Source of the DNA: Girardinichthys multiradiatus
Taxonomy: Eukaryota; Chordata; Actinopteri; Cyprinodontiformes; Goodeidae
Length of the DNA: 64,000 nt
Direction: 5' to 3'
Assembly: GCF_021462225.1 (NCBI RefSeq)
Contig: NC_061811.1
Location: forward strand, 5,345,663-5,409,662
Part shown: positions 33,001 to 37,459 of the stretch, one piece after another
Position numbering within the stretch: position 1 is the stretch's first letter
Layout: the number at the start of each line of letters is the position of its first letter
Position numbers and translations under genes: made by a program
Notes under the pieces: model-generated
What the model saw: only the letters and a program-made list of their open reading frames with translations
Told to the model about the DNA's origin: nothing
Databases searched by the model: none

Positions 33001-35786
33001 GAAATGTGTGTTATGAATACTTTTGCAACGTTCTGTCTATAATGCATATATGCTGAGTACTAAAATAGGATTCATTTTGCAAGCTGCATCTTCTACCACA
33101 GCAGTTAGTTACCCGCAGTCTGTGGCCTTGGGTGGCAAGATGTAGGGGAAGAGGATCTCAGTCAGCTTCCGGAGGTAGAGAAGCTCATCTCTACGACTTC
33201 GGAGCGCCACATGGAGATCAGGACCATACTCATCCAGGGCAGCTTGTTGAAGATACTCTGTGTTCTTCACTACTCCGGACGGACAACAAGAGTAAAATGA
33301 CACCAGTAGTATCATATCTTTTAAGGAGTCAATGTACTGAAATCAGCAATACCTTTCTGCCGGGCTTTGCTGATAATCTCAATGTGTTTCATGGAAACTT
33401 TGAGGAGCTTTTGTGTGATGACTGAAGCCACGTTCACCTTTGAGAAAATAGAAAGAAATAAGATCAAGTCGAATAATAATAATAATAACAATAATAATGT
33501 CAGAATGTGTCACCTTTTGAATTCGGCGAACCAACACAGCTGCAAAGAAGCGTAAAGTCACCCTCAGCTCGTCAACAAATGACTCGTCATCCGTGATATC
33601 TCTAGAAGACGTCATTCTGTCACTTCGATCGAGCGCCATCACATACAACCCCCTCATTTAAATATCAATATATAAAAATACCTACCGGTACCAGGGATAT
33701 ACAAAATTTTCTAAGACAAGCTCCAGAATCTGTAAAAAAAAATAACTGTTAGATGAGATCGCTGGATTTAAAACAGCTTTTATTGTTTGCTTTGATAGAG
33801 ATGTCAGACACACCTCAGACAGAGAAGCATCCACCTTAGAGGGTATTTTTAGGTCAAGCCATGGCTGATAGTTTTCCAGTAATAAAGTTGGTCTGGCAAA
33901 CAGAAAGATCCCAGTATTATACACAAAGAAAAGTTAAAAGTCATTGTTGACCACTAGCTGTCAGTGTGCCATTTTTCATGGCTTAGATGTGATCTCTTTA
34001 TCTCCAAAATGGTTTGTTTATTTGGTATTAGAGCATCTTGCACACATTTTTTTACACAGCAAACAGAAACTTTAATGTATTTTAGTGGGATTTTGTAATG
34101 AAAGAAGTGCATATTATAAAGTGAAAAAATACATGGCTTTTGCAATTTTATTCAAATAAAAATGAATATAATGCTGCATGCATTTGAGTTCAGCTCTGTG
34201 GTCCTATGTTTTGAAGAACCGTGTTTTGTTGTAATTACATCAGCAGGTCTTTTGCAGAATCCAGCTTTGCATATCCGGAGACTGAGACTTTAGCCATTCT
34301 TATTTGGAAAACATAAAACTTTTGCCACAGACTCTGAGTTGGACTTAGGTCTGGACTTTGACTGAGCCATTCTAACACATGGATTTGATTTAATCTCAGT
34401 AGCTGTAGCTGTATGTTTGGGGTCGTTGTCTTGCTGGAAGGTGGACCTCCACCTTTACCAGCATATTTCTGGCAGCGTGATGGGACGAGTTCATGAGTTT
34501 CAGGTTTACCTGCGATAGTCACTCTTACTCGTCTCATGTTTCCCTAAAATTATGAAAAGTACTGTTTAATCTGGTATGTCCAAGTCACAGTCAAGATATT
34601 AGGGATTCCTCTCTCCTGTTTCTGACTCTGCGCCTCATCTCTCCTTTTCTCATTTGAATAAAAAAATATATATTTTCTTTTGTCCTTCTTTTTTCATATT
34701 GTTTTTATTTATTTTATTTTTCCTTGGTTAAACTCTTTACTTCATTTGTGCTATACTCTAGATTTACATTAACAAACATGTGGTTTTTGGCTTTTTTGCA
34801 TTATGTGCCAAAGTCCAAAAGACCACCACAATAAGTCCCATCATATTTATCCTGTGTATTGTTTGCTTGTCTCGTCTACTCTCTGGGTGATTGTTGTTTA
34901 TCACTAATGTTCTCTCACAAACCTCTGAGGCCTTCACAGAACAGCTACACTTATACTGAGCTCAGATTTTACACAGGTGGACTCTGTTTGCCATTTAGCT
35001 GACTTCTGAAGGCAATTGGTTGCACCGGGTTTTATTTAGGGGTATCAGACTAAAGGAAGTCTAACAAATATATACATTATATTTTTTATTTGTAAAAATG
35101 TTTAAACACATTCTATTATTGTCCTTGTGAATTATTTCCTGCTTTGTGTTGGTCAACTGTTAAAATCTCCATAAAACACATTAACATTTGTGGCTGAATT
35201 GTGAAAAAATGGGCCAATGTCCAGGAGGTATGAATGCAGGAGCTCTAGTATTCAGGTTATTTACCTGTGTCTTTTGCATTTAATCTTTCCACAAACAGCG
35301 CAGCTGTGGCCCAGGGGAAACAGCTCCGGCTGGAAGGACTGGGAGGGAAGATTAACTCACATTAACAATCTGTTACCAGTAACTAAAATCAAATTGAGTT
35401 TGGAGAGTGCAGCTTTAATCTGATCCACCTTAGTCTTTGGTTTAATGGACATGAAGATGTTTGGCAGCAGAGACTCGGGCCCCAGTGAGCAGTAAAAGGT
35501 GACAACACCAGCCAGGAACGACCAAAACACCATGATAATGTGAATATATCTGTGAAAACAAATCACATCATTCCTAATCACAAACAAACATTACATCATA
35601 TCAGGCCAACACGTGATGCGTTCAGGGGCCCTGAGTGGCCTTTACTTACCTATTTAAGAGTATAGTGGACAGCAGTAAGCCCAGCAGCATAAAACAAAAG
35701 ACTGGGTACTGTCTGCCGAGCTCTCTGACCCGGTCCAGCTTCACCCCGCGCCTTGTCAGCTGCAGAAAAGCTCTGATGCGCCCCAT
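33..35786 (-). CDS. snx14: Sorting nexin 14, spliced, C-terminus off the left edge
   Basis: Twenty-two coding exons read right to left with GT-AG junctions and matching phases: 35650-35786, 35429-35549, 35265-35338, 33814-33892, 33686-33729, 33514-33601, 33353-33437, 33113-33269, 31815-31890, 31594-31638, 31044-31124, 30725-30839, 30425-30580, 27878-28002, 27326-27384, 24787-24813, 22157-22289, 14422-14608, 13884-13967, 13539-13639, 170-281, 33-73. They sum to 2127 nt (709 codons), against about 946 aa for human SNX14. Visible in order: two hydrophobic segments (about residues 29-68), a Cys/His-rich linker, PXA domain (about 130-300), RGS domain (about 330-460), PX domain (about 555-680). The C-terminal sorting-nexin domain is missing because the window ends. 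The family protein is anchored in the ER and acts in lipid-droplet/endolysosomal lipid handling (family knowledge). Introns carry over 20 kb of transposons. Identity rests on near-continuous similarity to vertebrate SNX14. Confidence 0.95.
170..281 (-). CDS. snx14: snx14 exon 21
   Basis: Encodes residues 659-695, from [10 protein letters not shown] to ILPDVNL, the end of the PX domain and following linker. Acceptor CTTTGCAG, donor G|GTAAGA. It is separated from exon 20 by a 13.3-kb intron packed with mobile elements. Confidence 0.93.
476..540. repeat. Short dispersed fish repeat fragment
   Basis: Begins with AAGGCAAGGCAAGTTTGTTT followed by TATATAGCACATTTCAGCAA. This wording recurs throughout teleost genomes as an antisense retroposon 3' end. 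Family not assigned; recognised by memory of the wording only. Confidence 0.4.
877..1944 (+). pseudogene. L2-like endonuclease region, cut short by insertion
   Basis: Open frame of 355 codons with the endonuclease/exonuclease/phosphatase fold signature of LINEs: NIRSL near the start, LCLTET, YRPPG, VGDFNIH and SDHFLI motifs in the usual order. In copy 2 the frame runs straight on into the reverse transcriptase part, so this frame ends only because the Rex1-like element enters at about 1936. The first ATG context is unverified. Confidence 0.75.
1936..3365 (+). mobile_element. 5'-truncated Rex1/CR1-type LINE nested in L2 copy 1
   Basis: Starts in the middle of a reverse transcriptase reading frame and ends with GCAATAAAGC followed by a TTCTGA tandem tail (about 3338-3365). 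L2 sequence resumes at ATGTTAGAA. Base composition is clearly more GC-rich than the flanking L2. No convincing target-site duplication is visible. Placement in the Rex1/CR1-jockey group is by motif resemblance. Confidence 0.8.
2085..3041 (+). CDS. Rex1-like reverse transcriptase, C-terminal two thirds
   Basis: 318-codon open frame. It shows the RT motif A region (DFSSAFNTI), the [14 protein letters not shown] block and the catalytic FADDTTLIG motif, followed by thumb and C-terminal segments ending near [14 protein letters not shown] in the upstream sequence (about 2056) and the missing N-terminal endonuclease show it is a dead 5'-truncated copy although this part is uninterrupted. Confidence 0.75.
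   Translation: MDFSSAFNTIVPVLLQEKLSQLSVPDSTCRWITDFLSDRKQRVRLGKHVSDSLTISTGSPQGCVLSPLLFSLYTNSCTSSHQSVKLLKFADDTTLIGLISDGDESTYRWEVDHLLDWCSQNNLELNALKTVEMVVDFRQNPAPPAPITLCDSTIDTVESFRFLGTIISQDLKWEPNISSLIKKAQQRMFFLRQLKKFNLPKTMMVHFYTAIIESIFTSSITIWYAAATAKDKGRLQHVIRSAEKVIGCRLLSLQELYTSRTLKRAGKILADPSHPGHRLFETLPSGRRLRSIRTKTSRHKNSFFPSATSLVNKARKPP
3377..5308 (+). CDS. L2-like reverse transcriptase (open, 643 codons)
   Basis: Reverse transcriptase of L2 copy 1, resuming after the nested LINE. Motifs in order: [46 protein letters not shown] (motif A), [13 protein letters not shown], the catalytic CYADDTQLY, then the thumb and the [10 protein letters not shown]-terminal block. No stop or frameshift in this part. 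Compared with copy 2 it has Pro instead of Thr after the motif A aspartate region (FDPVDH versus FDTVDH). The endonuclease part is severed, so the copy cannot move on its own. Confidence 0.8.
   Translation: MERKWRSTHLEDSYLIWKNSLLLYKKTLCQARTSYFLSLIEENKNNPRFLFSTVAKLTQSHSSVEPSIPLALSSHDFMGLFLNKIDSIKKKIFDILPKKITSSSASETTLEITAESDLCLDCFDPVKLPELSEILASSKPSTCMLDPIPTKLFKEVFPLITSPILDIINLSLVNGYVPQAFKVAIIKPLLKTPSLDRDDLKNYRPISNLPFLSKILEKIVANQRCEHLYSNDLFEEFQSGFRAHHSTETALLKVTNDILMASDNGLASVLVLLDLSAAFDPVDHNIILERLEYVVGIRGTAIGWFKSYLSDRFQFVHVNDKSSLNSRVNCGVPQGSVLGPILFTIYMLPIGQIIRQHGINFHCYADDTQLYLSINPDEPNQLDRLQACLEDIKTWLTLNVLLLNSEKTEVVVFGPESLKKKLLSRSLNLDGIKLTSGNKVKNLGVIFDQDMSFKSHTKQVFRIYFFHLRNIAKIRNILSRSDAEKLVHAFVTSKLDYCNSLLSGCPQNAVKSLQLIQNAAARVLMKIKKRDHISPILASLHWLPVKSRIEFKILLLTYKALNDLAPSYIRYLIGPYVPNRALRSQTAGLLMVSRVSRSRMRGRSFSYQAPLLWNQLPALVREADTLSTFNARLKTFLFDKAYS
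6511..7734. other. snx14 intron DNA, no recognised feature
   Basis: AT-rich intronic sequence with a moderately GC-rich patch near 6600-6800. No coding or RNA gene was recognised and no repeat family could be named. Confidence 0.5.
7735..8338 (+). mobile_element. Decayed Tc1-like relic, left part
   Basis: Contains degenerate Tc1 transposase wording in the + direction: a TGTGGAAGAAGGTGCTCTGG stretch, a CACACCATCTCCACTGTGAA stretch and the GGTGGTGGCAGCATGATG block. All are broken by stops. The element continues at 13101 after the LINE insertion. Confidence 0.7.
10291..11858 (-). mobile_element. Young Tc1-like transposon, copy A
   Basis: 1568-bp element bounded by TA on both sides (10289-10290 and 11859-11860) and beginning and ending with CAGGTCCTTCTCAAAAAATT or its complement. 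Terminal inverted repeats are about 205 bp (10291-10495 and 11654-11858). Each holds an outer and an inner copy of a TCTCAnAAAATTnGCATATT motif, an IR/DR arrangement. It carries a transposase on the minus strand. Compared with copy B it is 42 bp shorter, exactly the size of one in-frame coding deletion. Confidence 0.93.
10568..11530 (-). CDS. Tc1-like transposase with 14-residue deletion
   Basis: 320-aa uninterrupted frame: N-terminal helix-turn-helix DNA-binding region (about 1-110), then the DDE domain with aspartates in LFSDESKF (D134) and FQHDLAPAH (D224) and glutamate in NPIENLWD (E259), spacing DD34E. Copy B has 14 extra residues (its residues 114-127, [14 protein letters not shown]) between the DNA-binding and catalytic parts. 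Loss of this basic linker probably abolishes activity (inference). Confidence 0.88.
   Translation of the reverse strand: MGKTADLTAVQKATIDTLKQEGKTQKEISEQIGCSQSAVSRHLSGKSVGRKKCVRKRCTTRRGDRTLRKIVEKGRFQTLGDLRKQWTESGVETSRATVHRRVQEMGYRYRIPQTWATEKQHWTVAQWSTVLFSDESKFCMSFGNQGARVWRKTGEKEMPKCQKSSVKYPQSVMVWGAVSAAGVGPLCFIKGRVNAASYQEILEHFMLPSAEKLYGDEDFVFQHDLAPAHSAKTTGKWFTDHGITVLNWPANSPDLNPIENLWDIVKRTLRDSRPNTLDELKAAIEASWASIRPQQCHRLIASMPRRIEAVISAKGFPTKY
13101..13492 (+). mobile_element. Decayed Tc1-like relic, right part
   Basis: Continues the relic of 7735-8338 with TGTTAGAATGACCTAGTCAA and the typical distal wording GTGTGAATACTTTTATGAGG. This shows that the LINE at 8339-13100 was inserted into it. Confidence 0.68.
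13539..13639 (-). CDS. snx14: snx14 exon 20
   Basis: Residues 625-658 ([20 protein letters not shown]...), middle of the PX domain with the proline-rich loop and the basic membrane-binding segment. Acceptor TTTAAAG, donor CAG|GTAGAT. Confidence 0.94.
13884..13967 (-). CDS. snx14: snx14 exon 19
   Basis: Residues 597-624 ([20 protein letters not shown]...), PX domain core. The [10 protein letters not shown] motif is the PX-family RR(Y/F) signature region. Acceptor CCAATAG, donor G|GTTGGT. Confidence 0.95.
14422..14608 (-). CDS. snx14: snx14 exon 18
   Basis: Residues 535-596: acidic linker ([10 protein letters not shown]) then the first PX strands ([20 protein letters not shown]) to ERNDRKA. 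Acceptor ATTTAAG, donor G|GTAAAC. Its upstream intron (14609-22156) contains the whole L2 copy 2 cluster. Confidence 0.95.
15142..16973 (+). pseudogene. L2-like endonuclease and RT, first part
   Basis: Frame 15142-16170 runs from the end of the endonuclease straight into the RT N-terminal part, showing that L2 encodes both in one frame. A single lost C in a CCC run (copy 1 3663-3668, copy 2 about 16160) shifts the frame. The RT continues in 16167-16973 through [13 protein letters not shown] and [13 protein letters not shown] until Tc1 copy B enters. The usual PQG is PRG here. Confidence 0.75.
16952..18561 (+). mobile_element. Young Tc1-like transposon, copy B
   Basis: 1610-bp element bounded by TA dinucleotides (16950-16951, 18562-18563). 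It has about 200-bp inverted repeats starting CAGGTCCTTCTCAAAATATT and the same inner/outer direct repeats as copy A. It encodes an intact transposase on the + strand. Nearly identical to copy A in opposite orientation apart from the 42-bp coding segment. Of all elements in the window it has the best claim to having moved recently. Confidence 0.94.
17280..18284 (+). CDS. Tc1-like transposase, full length (334 aa)
   Basis: Cuts and rejoins the element's own ends. N-terminal paired-like helix-turn-helix ([25 protein letters not shown]) with basic GRKQCGRKR; basic linker [17 protein letters not shown] catalytic residues D148 (FSDETKF), D238 (FQHDLAPAH) and E273 (NPIENLWD). There are 34 residues between the last two, the DD34E spacing of Tc1. 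Start is the ATG just inside the left inverted repeat and stop is TGA at 18282. Length matches typical Tc1 transposases (about 340 aa). Activity is not shown by sequence alone. Confidence 0.93.
   Translation: MGKTADLTAVQKATIDTLKQEGKTQKEISERIGCSQSAVSRHLSGKSVGRKQCGRKRCTTRRGDRTLRKIVEKGRFQTLGDLRKQWTESGVETSRATVHRRVQEMGYRCRIPQVKPLLNQKQRQKRLTWATEKQHWIVAQWSKVLFSDETKFCMSFGNQGARVWRKTGEKEMPKCQKSSVKYPQSVMVWGAVSAAGVGPLCFIKGMVNAASYQEILEHFMLPSAEKLYENEDFIFQHDLAPAHSANTTGKWFTDHGITVLNWPANSPDLNPIENLWDIVKRTLRDSRPNTLDELKAAIEASWASIRPQQCHRMIASMPRRIEAVISAKGFPTKY
18670..19134 (+). pseudogene. L2-like RT C-terminal fragment
   Basis: Continuation of L2 copy 2 after Tc1 copy B. The catalytic box lies just upstream at about 18568-18600 as CYAEDTQLY, with Glu replacing the first catalytic Asp of copy 1. 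The frame then has [10 protein letters not shown], the thumb and [13 protein letters not shown], where the Rex3-like LINE begins. Confidence 0.72.
19139..21373 (+). mobile_element. Rex3/RTE-like LINE nested in L2 copy 2
   Basis: GC-rich insertion in AT-rich L2. It is 5'-truncated (no endonuclease) and ends with GGATAAGCGGAAGACGACG and a run of about six AACG units (21347-21373). Flanks show a short related duplication (ATAATTTAA left, AGAATTTAA right). The ATAAGCGGAAGA end followed by a 4-nt tandem tail is the Rex3/RTE signature as I know it. Confidence 0.8.
19150..21339 (+). CDS. Rex3/RTE-like reverse transcriptase (729 codons open)
   Basis: Uninterrupted frame holding linker, RT and C-terminal segments. 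Motifs: [65 protein letters not shown] (motif A), [18 protein letters not shown], the catalytic [10 protein letters not shown], then [11 protein letters not shown], and a C-terminal [16 protein letters not shown] region with arginine-rich [16 protein letters not shown]. The first 30 or so residues may not be the native start because the element is truncated. Remarkably free of stops for a 5'-truncated copy, so probably young. Confidence 0.82.
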   Translation: MVSWIRWRRRKPDRLGRPKRIVRVCWECLAEPSARDVFNSHLRESFDQIPGDVGDIESEWTMFSASIVDAAAHSCGRKVCGACRGGNPRTRWWTPAVRDAVKLKKESYRLWLACGTPEAADGYREAKRAAARAVAEAKTRAWEEFGEAMEKDYRLASKRFWQTIRRLRRGKQCFANTVYSGGGRLLTSTEDIIGRWKEYFEDLLNPAITHSVVETEAGDSGLDSFITQAEVTEVVKKLRGGKASGVDEIRPEYLKCLDVVGLSWLTRLFNIAWRSGTVPLDWQTGVVVPLYKKGDRRVCSNYRRITLLSLPGKAYARVLERRVRPIVEPRLQEEQCGFRPSRGTLDQLYTLYRVLEGSWEFAQPVHMCFVDLEKAFDCVPRDALWGVLQEYGIGGPLLGAIRSLYERSRSLVRIAGTKSDLFPVHVGLRQGCPLSPVLFITFMDRISRRSQGPEGVWFGDQWISSLLFADDVVLLAPSSQDLQHALWRFAAECEAAGMRISSSKSEAMVLDRKRVACPLQVGGEFLPQVEEFKYLGVLFTSEGRMEREIDRRIGAAATVMGALCRSIVVKRELSRKAKLSIYWSVYVPTLTYGHELWVMTERTRSRIQAAEMSFLRRVAGHSLRDRVRSSAIREELGVEPLLLHIERSQLRWLGHLYRMPPGRLPREVFQARPTGRRPRGRPRTRWRDYVSRLAWERLGLPLEELEEVSGERDVWASLLSLLPPRPGPG
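22157..22289 (-). CDS. snx14: snx14 exon 17
   Basis: Residues 490-534 ([20 protein letters not shown]...EGEDDM). The [17 protein letters not shown] stretch between RGS and PX is strongly conserved in SNX14. Acceptor ATACTGCAG, donor ATG|GTGAGG. L2 copy 2 ends about 30 nt beyond the donor. Confidence 0.95.
22290..23237. other. snx14 intron DNA, unassigned
   Basis: Contains a GC-richer, G-rich patch at about 22770-23220 that differs from surrounding AT-rich intron and may be an old repeat. No family recognised and no supported gene. Confidence 0.4.
23238..24452 (-). mobile_element. Decayed Tc1-like relic (antisense)
   Basis: Antisense Tc1 wording throughout: TAGGTCTGGACTTTG with the preceding GTGGATT, CACAGCATGATGCTGCCATC, CATCTGACCAATGCATCTTC and the distal AATACTTTCACAAGGCACTT. 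Both ends are present but the coding part is riddled with changes. Confidence 0.75.
24453..27325. other. snx14 introns around the microexon, unassigned
   Basis: Apart from the microexon at 24787-24813 this AT-rich DNA shows no supported gene, RNA or nameable repeat. Confidence 0.5.
24787..24813 (-). CDS. snx14: snx14 exon 16, 27-nt microexon
   Basis: Encodes residues 481-489; the junctions read [10 protein letters not shown], matching RNTLSLDDFRN of the mammalian protein. Acceptor TTGTTCCAG and donor CG|GTGAGT are good, and both flanking phases are 2, so inclusion or skipping keeps the frame. Exon 15 to 17 can be joined without it (giving [10 protein letters not shown]). Confidence 0.85.
27326..27384 (-). 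CDS. snx14: snx14 exon 15
   Basis: Residues 462-480 ([19 protein letters not shown]), just after the RGS domain. Acceptor CCTACAG, donor AG|GTAGGT. Confidence 0.92.
27878..28002 (-). CDS. snx14: snx14 exon 14
   Basis: Residues 420-461 ([20 protein letters not shown]...HSDE), end of the RGS domain. Acceptor GACTCAG, donor GAG|GTGAGT. Confidence 0.95.
28691..28755 (-). mobile_element. LINE 3'-end fragment
   Basis: Reverse complement reads CCCCTCGGGGATCAATAAAG then a TTGAATTGAATT tail. This is the same type of 3' end as the LINE that ends at 13100. Only the tail is present. Confidence 0.6.
28880..29795 (-). mobile_element. Decayed Tc1-like relic carrying a SINE
   Basis: Antisense Tc1 wording on both sides of the SINE: CCACAGCATAATGCTGCCAC to the left, and TTGGCCTATCCCATAAAATC with the distal GTTGAAGGGACATTCTAAAG to the right. 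Left boundary is approximate. Confidence 0.62.
29247..29606 (-). mobile_element. Complete tRNA-derived SINE
   Basis: 360 bp flanked by perfect CTGAACGT duplications (29239-29246, 29607-29614). Read on the minus strand it starts with a tRNA-like head: box A-like TGGCACAGTTGGTAGCA and box B-like GGTTCAAATCC. It then has a conserved body with CCCTGCGATGGACTGGCGAC and ends in GGAATAAGCGGTAGAAAATG with a TGAC tandem tail. It lies in snx14 intron 13 in the gene's own direction. Confidence 0.88.
30425..30580 (-). CDS. snx14: snx14 exon 13
   Basis: Residues 368-419 ([20 protein letters not shown]...IVEEIRN), RGS domain. Acceptor AACTTCTCAG, donor G|GTATGT. Confidence 0.95.
30725..30839 (-). CDS. snx14: snx14 exon 12
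   Basis: Residues 330-367 ([20 protein letters not shown]...QFCLAV), start of the RGS domain. Acceptor CTGCACCAG, donor G|GTGAGT. Confidence 0.95.
31044..31124 (-). CDS. snx14: snx14 exon 11
   Basis: Residues 303-329 ([20 protein letters not shown]...KKPS), linker from PXA to RGS. Acceptor TCTCTACAG, donor TCA|GTAAGT. Confidence 0.92.
31594..31638 (-). CDS. snx14: snx14 exon 10
   Basis: Residues 288-302 ([15 protein letters not shown]), end of the PXA domain, in a 45-nt exon. Acceptor ACATTACAG, donor CCT|GTAAGT. Confidence 0.92.
31815..31890 (-). CDS. snx14: snx14 exon 9
   Basis: Residues 262-287 ([20 protein letters not shown]...ADP), PXA domain. Acceptor CCTCTCAG, donor CCA|GTGAGT. Confidence 0.93.
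31978..33045 (+). mobile_element. Decayed Tc1-like relic
   Basis: Starts with CTGCAAAAGTATTCACACC and ends with TATGAATACTTTTGCAACG, complementary Tc1-relic termini. It contains TGTGGAAGAAGCTTCTCTGG and TTTGTGTTGGTCTGTCACAT. Fills most of snx14 intron 8. Confidence 0.7.
33113..33269 (-). CDS. snx14: snx14 exon 8
   Basis: Residues 210-261 ([20 protein letters not shown]...PPKATDC), PXA domain. Acceptor CCGGAGTAG, donor GG|GTAACT. Confidence 0.95.
33353..33437 (-). CDS. snx14: snx14 exon 7
   Basis: Residues 182-209 ([20 protein letters not shown]...ARQK), PXA domain. Acceptor TTCTCAAAG, donor G|GTATTG. The preceding intron is 76 nt and holds an AAT microsatellite. Confidence 0.93.
33472..33498. 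repeat. AAT trinucleotide microsatellite
   Basis: About nine AAT units with one AAC, occupying over a third of the 76-nt snx14 intron 6 (33438-33513). Confidence 0.9.
33514..33601 (-). CDS. snx14: snx14 exon 6
   Basis: Residues 152-181 ([20 protein letters not shown]...RIQK), PXA domain. Acceptor TCTTCTAG, donor AAG|GTGACA. Confidence 0.95.
33686..33729 (-). CDS. snx14: snx14 exon 5
   Basis: Residues 138-151 ([14 protein letters not shown]), PXA start, in a 44-nt exon. Acceptor TTTTTACAG, donor CG|GTAGGT. Confidence 0.94.
33814..33892 (-). CDS. snx14: snx14 exon 4
   Basis: Residues 111-137 ([20 protein letters not shown]...SLSE). Acceptor TTTGCCAG, donor GAG|GTGTGT. Confidence 0.95.
34030..35235 (-). 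mobile_element. Decayed Tc1-like relic (antisense)
   Basis: Antisense Tc1 wording: TTAGGTCTGGACTTTGACTG, GTATGTTTGGGGTCGTTGTC, GCTGGAAGGTGGACCTCCAC. The far side has ACACAGGTGGACTCTGTTTG and TGTGTTGGTCAACTGTTAAA. The middle (about 34560-34930) is unrelated AT-rich sequence, perhaps a later insertion. Confidence 0.65.
35265..35338 (-). CDS. snx14: snx14 exon 3
   Basis: Residues 87-110 ([20 protein letters not shown]...), the small Cys/His cluster [15 protein letters not shown] between the membrane anchor and PXA. Acceptor CCCTCCCAG, donor AG|GTAAAT. Confidence 0.92.
35429..35549 (-). CDS. snx14: snx14 exon 2
   Basis: Residues 46-86. [20 protein letters not shown] forms the second hydrophobic membrane segment. 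Acceptor TTTTCACAG; donor AAG|GTGGAT is weak, so the exact 3' end is slightly less certain, but the phases fit. Confidence 0.9.
35650..35786 (-). CDS. snx14: snx14 exon 1 with start codon
   Basis: Residues 1-45 ([20 protein letters not shown]...). Basic N-terminus followed by hydrophobic [19 protein letters not shown], the first membrane segment. Start at 35786 is the only ATG in frame upstream of the conserved QYPxFCF. Donor AG|GTAAGT. Confidence 0.93.
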
Positions 35787-36152
35787 CTTTAGCCTACTTC
35801 ATATCACCATGAATACATAAAACGCTACACAAACAGATGCGCCGCAGCGACCCCGGTTCTGGGAAATTTAGTGTGCCTCTGCAGAGATTTATTTGATTTT
35901 GAGTCTAACACTTACTGCCAGTTTACAGCCGATGATATTCGGTTGTGATCCAGCTGAAGGCACATAGGTGAATCTGCAGAAAATGACACAAAGAGTGCGT
36001 TGTTGGATGATCGGCGCAGGCGTGGTGCCCATCTACAGCTGTCAGGATTAGGATCACCCAGCATGGTTTGAGCAGAGCGCCGTGAAGCTCATAGAGGTCG
36101 GTGTCTGGCTAATGGCTGCGGCGCTGCCCCAGTCGGCTCTAACCATTAAGGG

Positions 36153-36175
36153 CCTGCCTGCCTGCCTGCCTGCTT
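36153..36175. repeat. CCTG tetranucleotide run
   Basis: About five CCTG units in the GC-rich DNA upstream of the snx14 start, probably within the promoter/5' UTR region. Confidence 0.7.
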
Positions 36176-36584
36176 GCTGCCTGGTTGTCAACACCGGAGA
36201 CGCGTGATGTCACCGCGCTGCGCTCCCAGCTCCAGCCTCTGGTTCCTGTAGTTCTGGTTCTGACGCTTGTCGATACCAAATACATTCACTGCTCCTTCGG
36301 TAGTATTTTTTCATCTTGCAATATTTACAAATCACGTGTTATATGCCTGGTTTTATTTTGAACAGTGAATATATAAACAAACAAAAACAAGATTATTTGA
36401 TTTTCGTTTCAGAGAAAATGTTAAACTAAAATATGAGCTGTTTCTCTTCTTTCTGTTCAGAACCGATGAGTAGAAACGTCTTGATTTGATTTTAATATTT
36501 ACGATAAAAATGAATTCACCAGAGTGATTGTCTGAGCTCCAGCTTATCCCGGGATCCCAAAGCACCCCCACCCCTCCAGTTGAA

Positions 36585-36665
36585 GGTGTGGCCCAGGGCC
36601 TCCTCCTCTAAAAGGCACAAAGAGGCCCGAACCACCTCAAATGGATCCTTTCAATGTGAAGGAGC
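36585..36665 (-). mobile_element. Rex3-like LINE fragment
   Basis: Reads GAACCACCTCAAATGGATCC then TTTCAATGTGAAGGAGC. This is the antisense of the Rex3-like C-terminal segment, also seen intact at about 21085-21115 and in antisense at 53615-53645. Short and decayed. Confidence 0.5.
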
Positions 36666-37196
36666 GACACCTGTGAAATAACATGCTCCAGCCAGTTTAT
36701 TGTGTAAATTAAAAGGTCAACTCTAGCTTCCCACAGAAACAAGCGTCAGTGCACACATGCCTCTGGTGACGTCACATGAGGCAGGGAACTGATCATAGTT
36801 TATTGGCGTTTTGCTTCATGGCATCAATGAAATTCCTCCTTCAAAGATGTTGCTTGTCTGCTGCATGTCTCACCAGACTTATAAGCCTTCAGTGTAGTCA
36901 TACAGCAAATATCAAATCATTTTATAGAAAAAGTATTAATTATGATACACTAGATCTGTTTTATGGGTCGGTGCCTAATTGTTCTGTGGATTTGTTGATT
37001 TAATCTACTTTATCTACCAAAATAAAAACCGCTGCACATCAACTTCATTTAGACGTTTACATATTAGCAGTAGTTTAAACTTAATTTACCTTTTAAATGA
37101 TAAATGCATAAAGTAACAAAACGGATATTGAGTCAAAAGCATCTAAAAAATTGTCATTTTTTTAAAGTCATTTCTCGGCGCAGGTTTTAAAGAGTT

Positions 37197-37345
37197 TAAA
37201 GTCATGCATCCATCACCTCCATCTTCCTTACAGGATCAAATGGGGGCTGGTGCCCATCTTCAGCAGTCATTGGACAGGCAGGGTACACCCTGGACAGGTT
37301 GCCAGTCTAACTCGGGACAAACAACCATGCCCACTCATACCTAAT
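37197..37345 (-). mobile_element. SINE 3'-part fragment
   Basis: Matches the body of the SINE at 29247-29606 with the same order of blocks: GGGTACACCCTGGACAGGTT, GCCAGTCTA and ACAAACAACCATGC. Lacks the tRNA-like head. Confidence 0.6.
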
Positions 37346-37459
37346 GCTCTGCACAGAAAACGTGACTGTTCAGATTTAAACTGCATACTTTGAAGTAACT
37401 CCGTGATCATATTCAGAGCACAGCTGCTCAGGAACATCATTTACCCAAAGAGTAAGACA

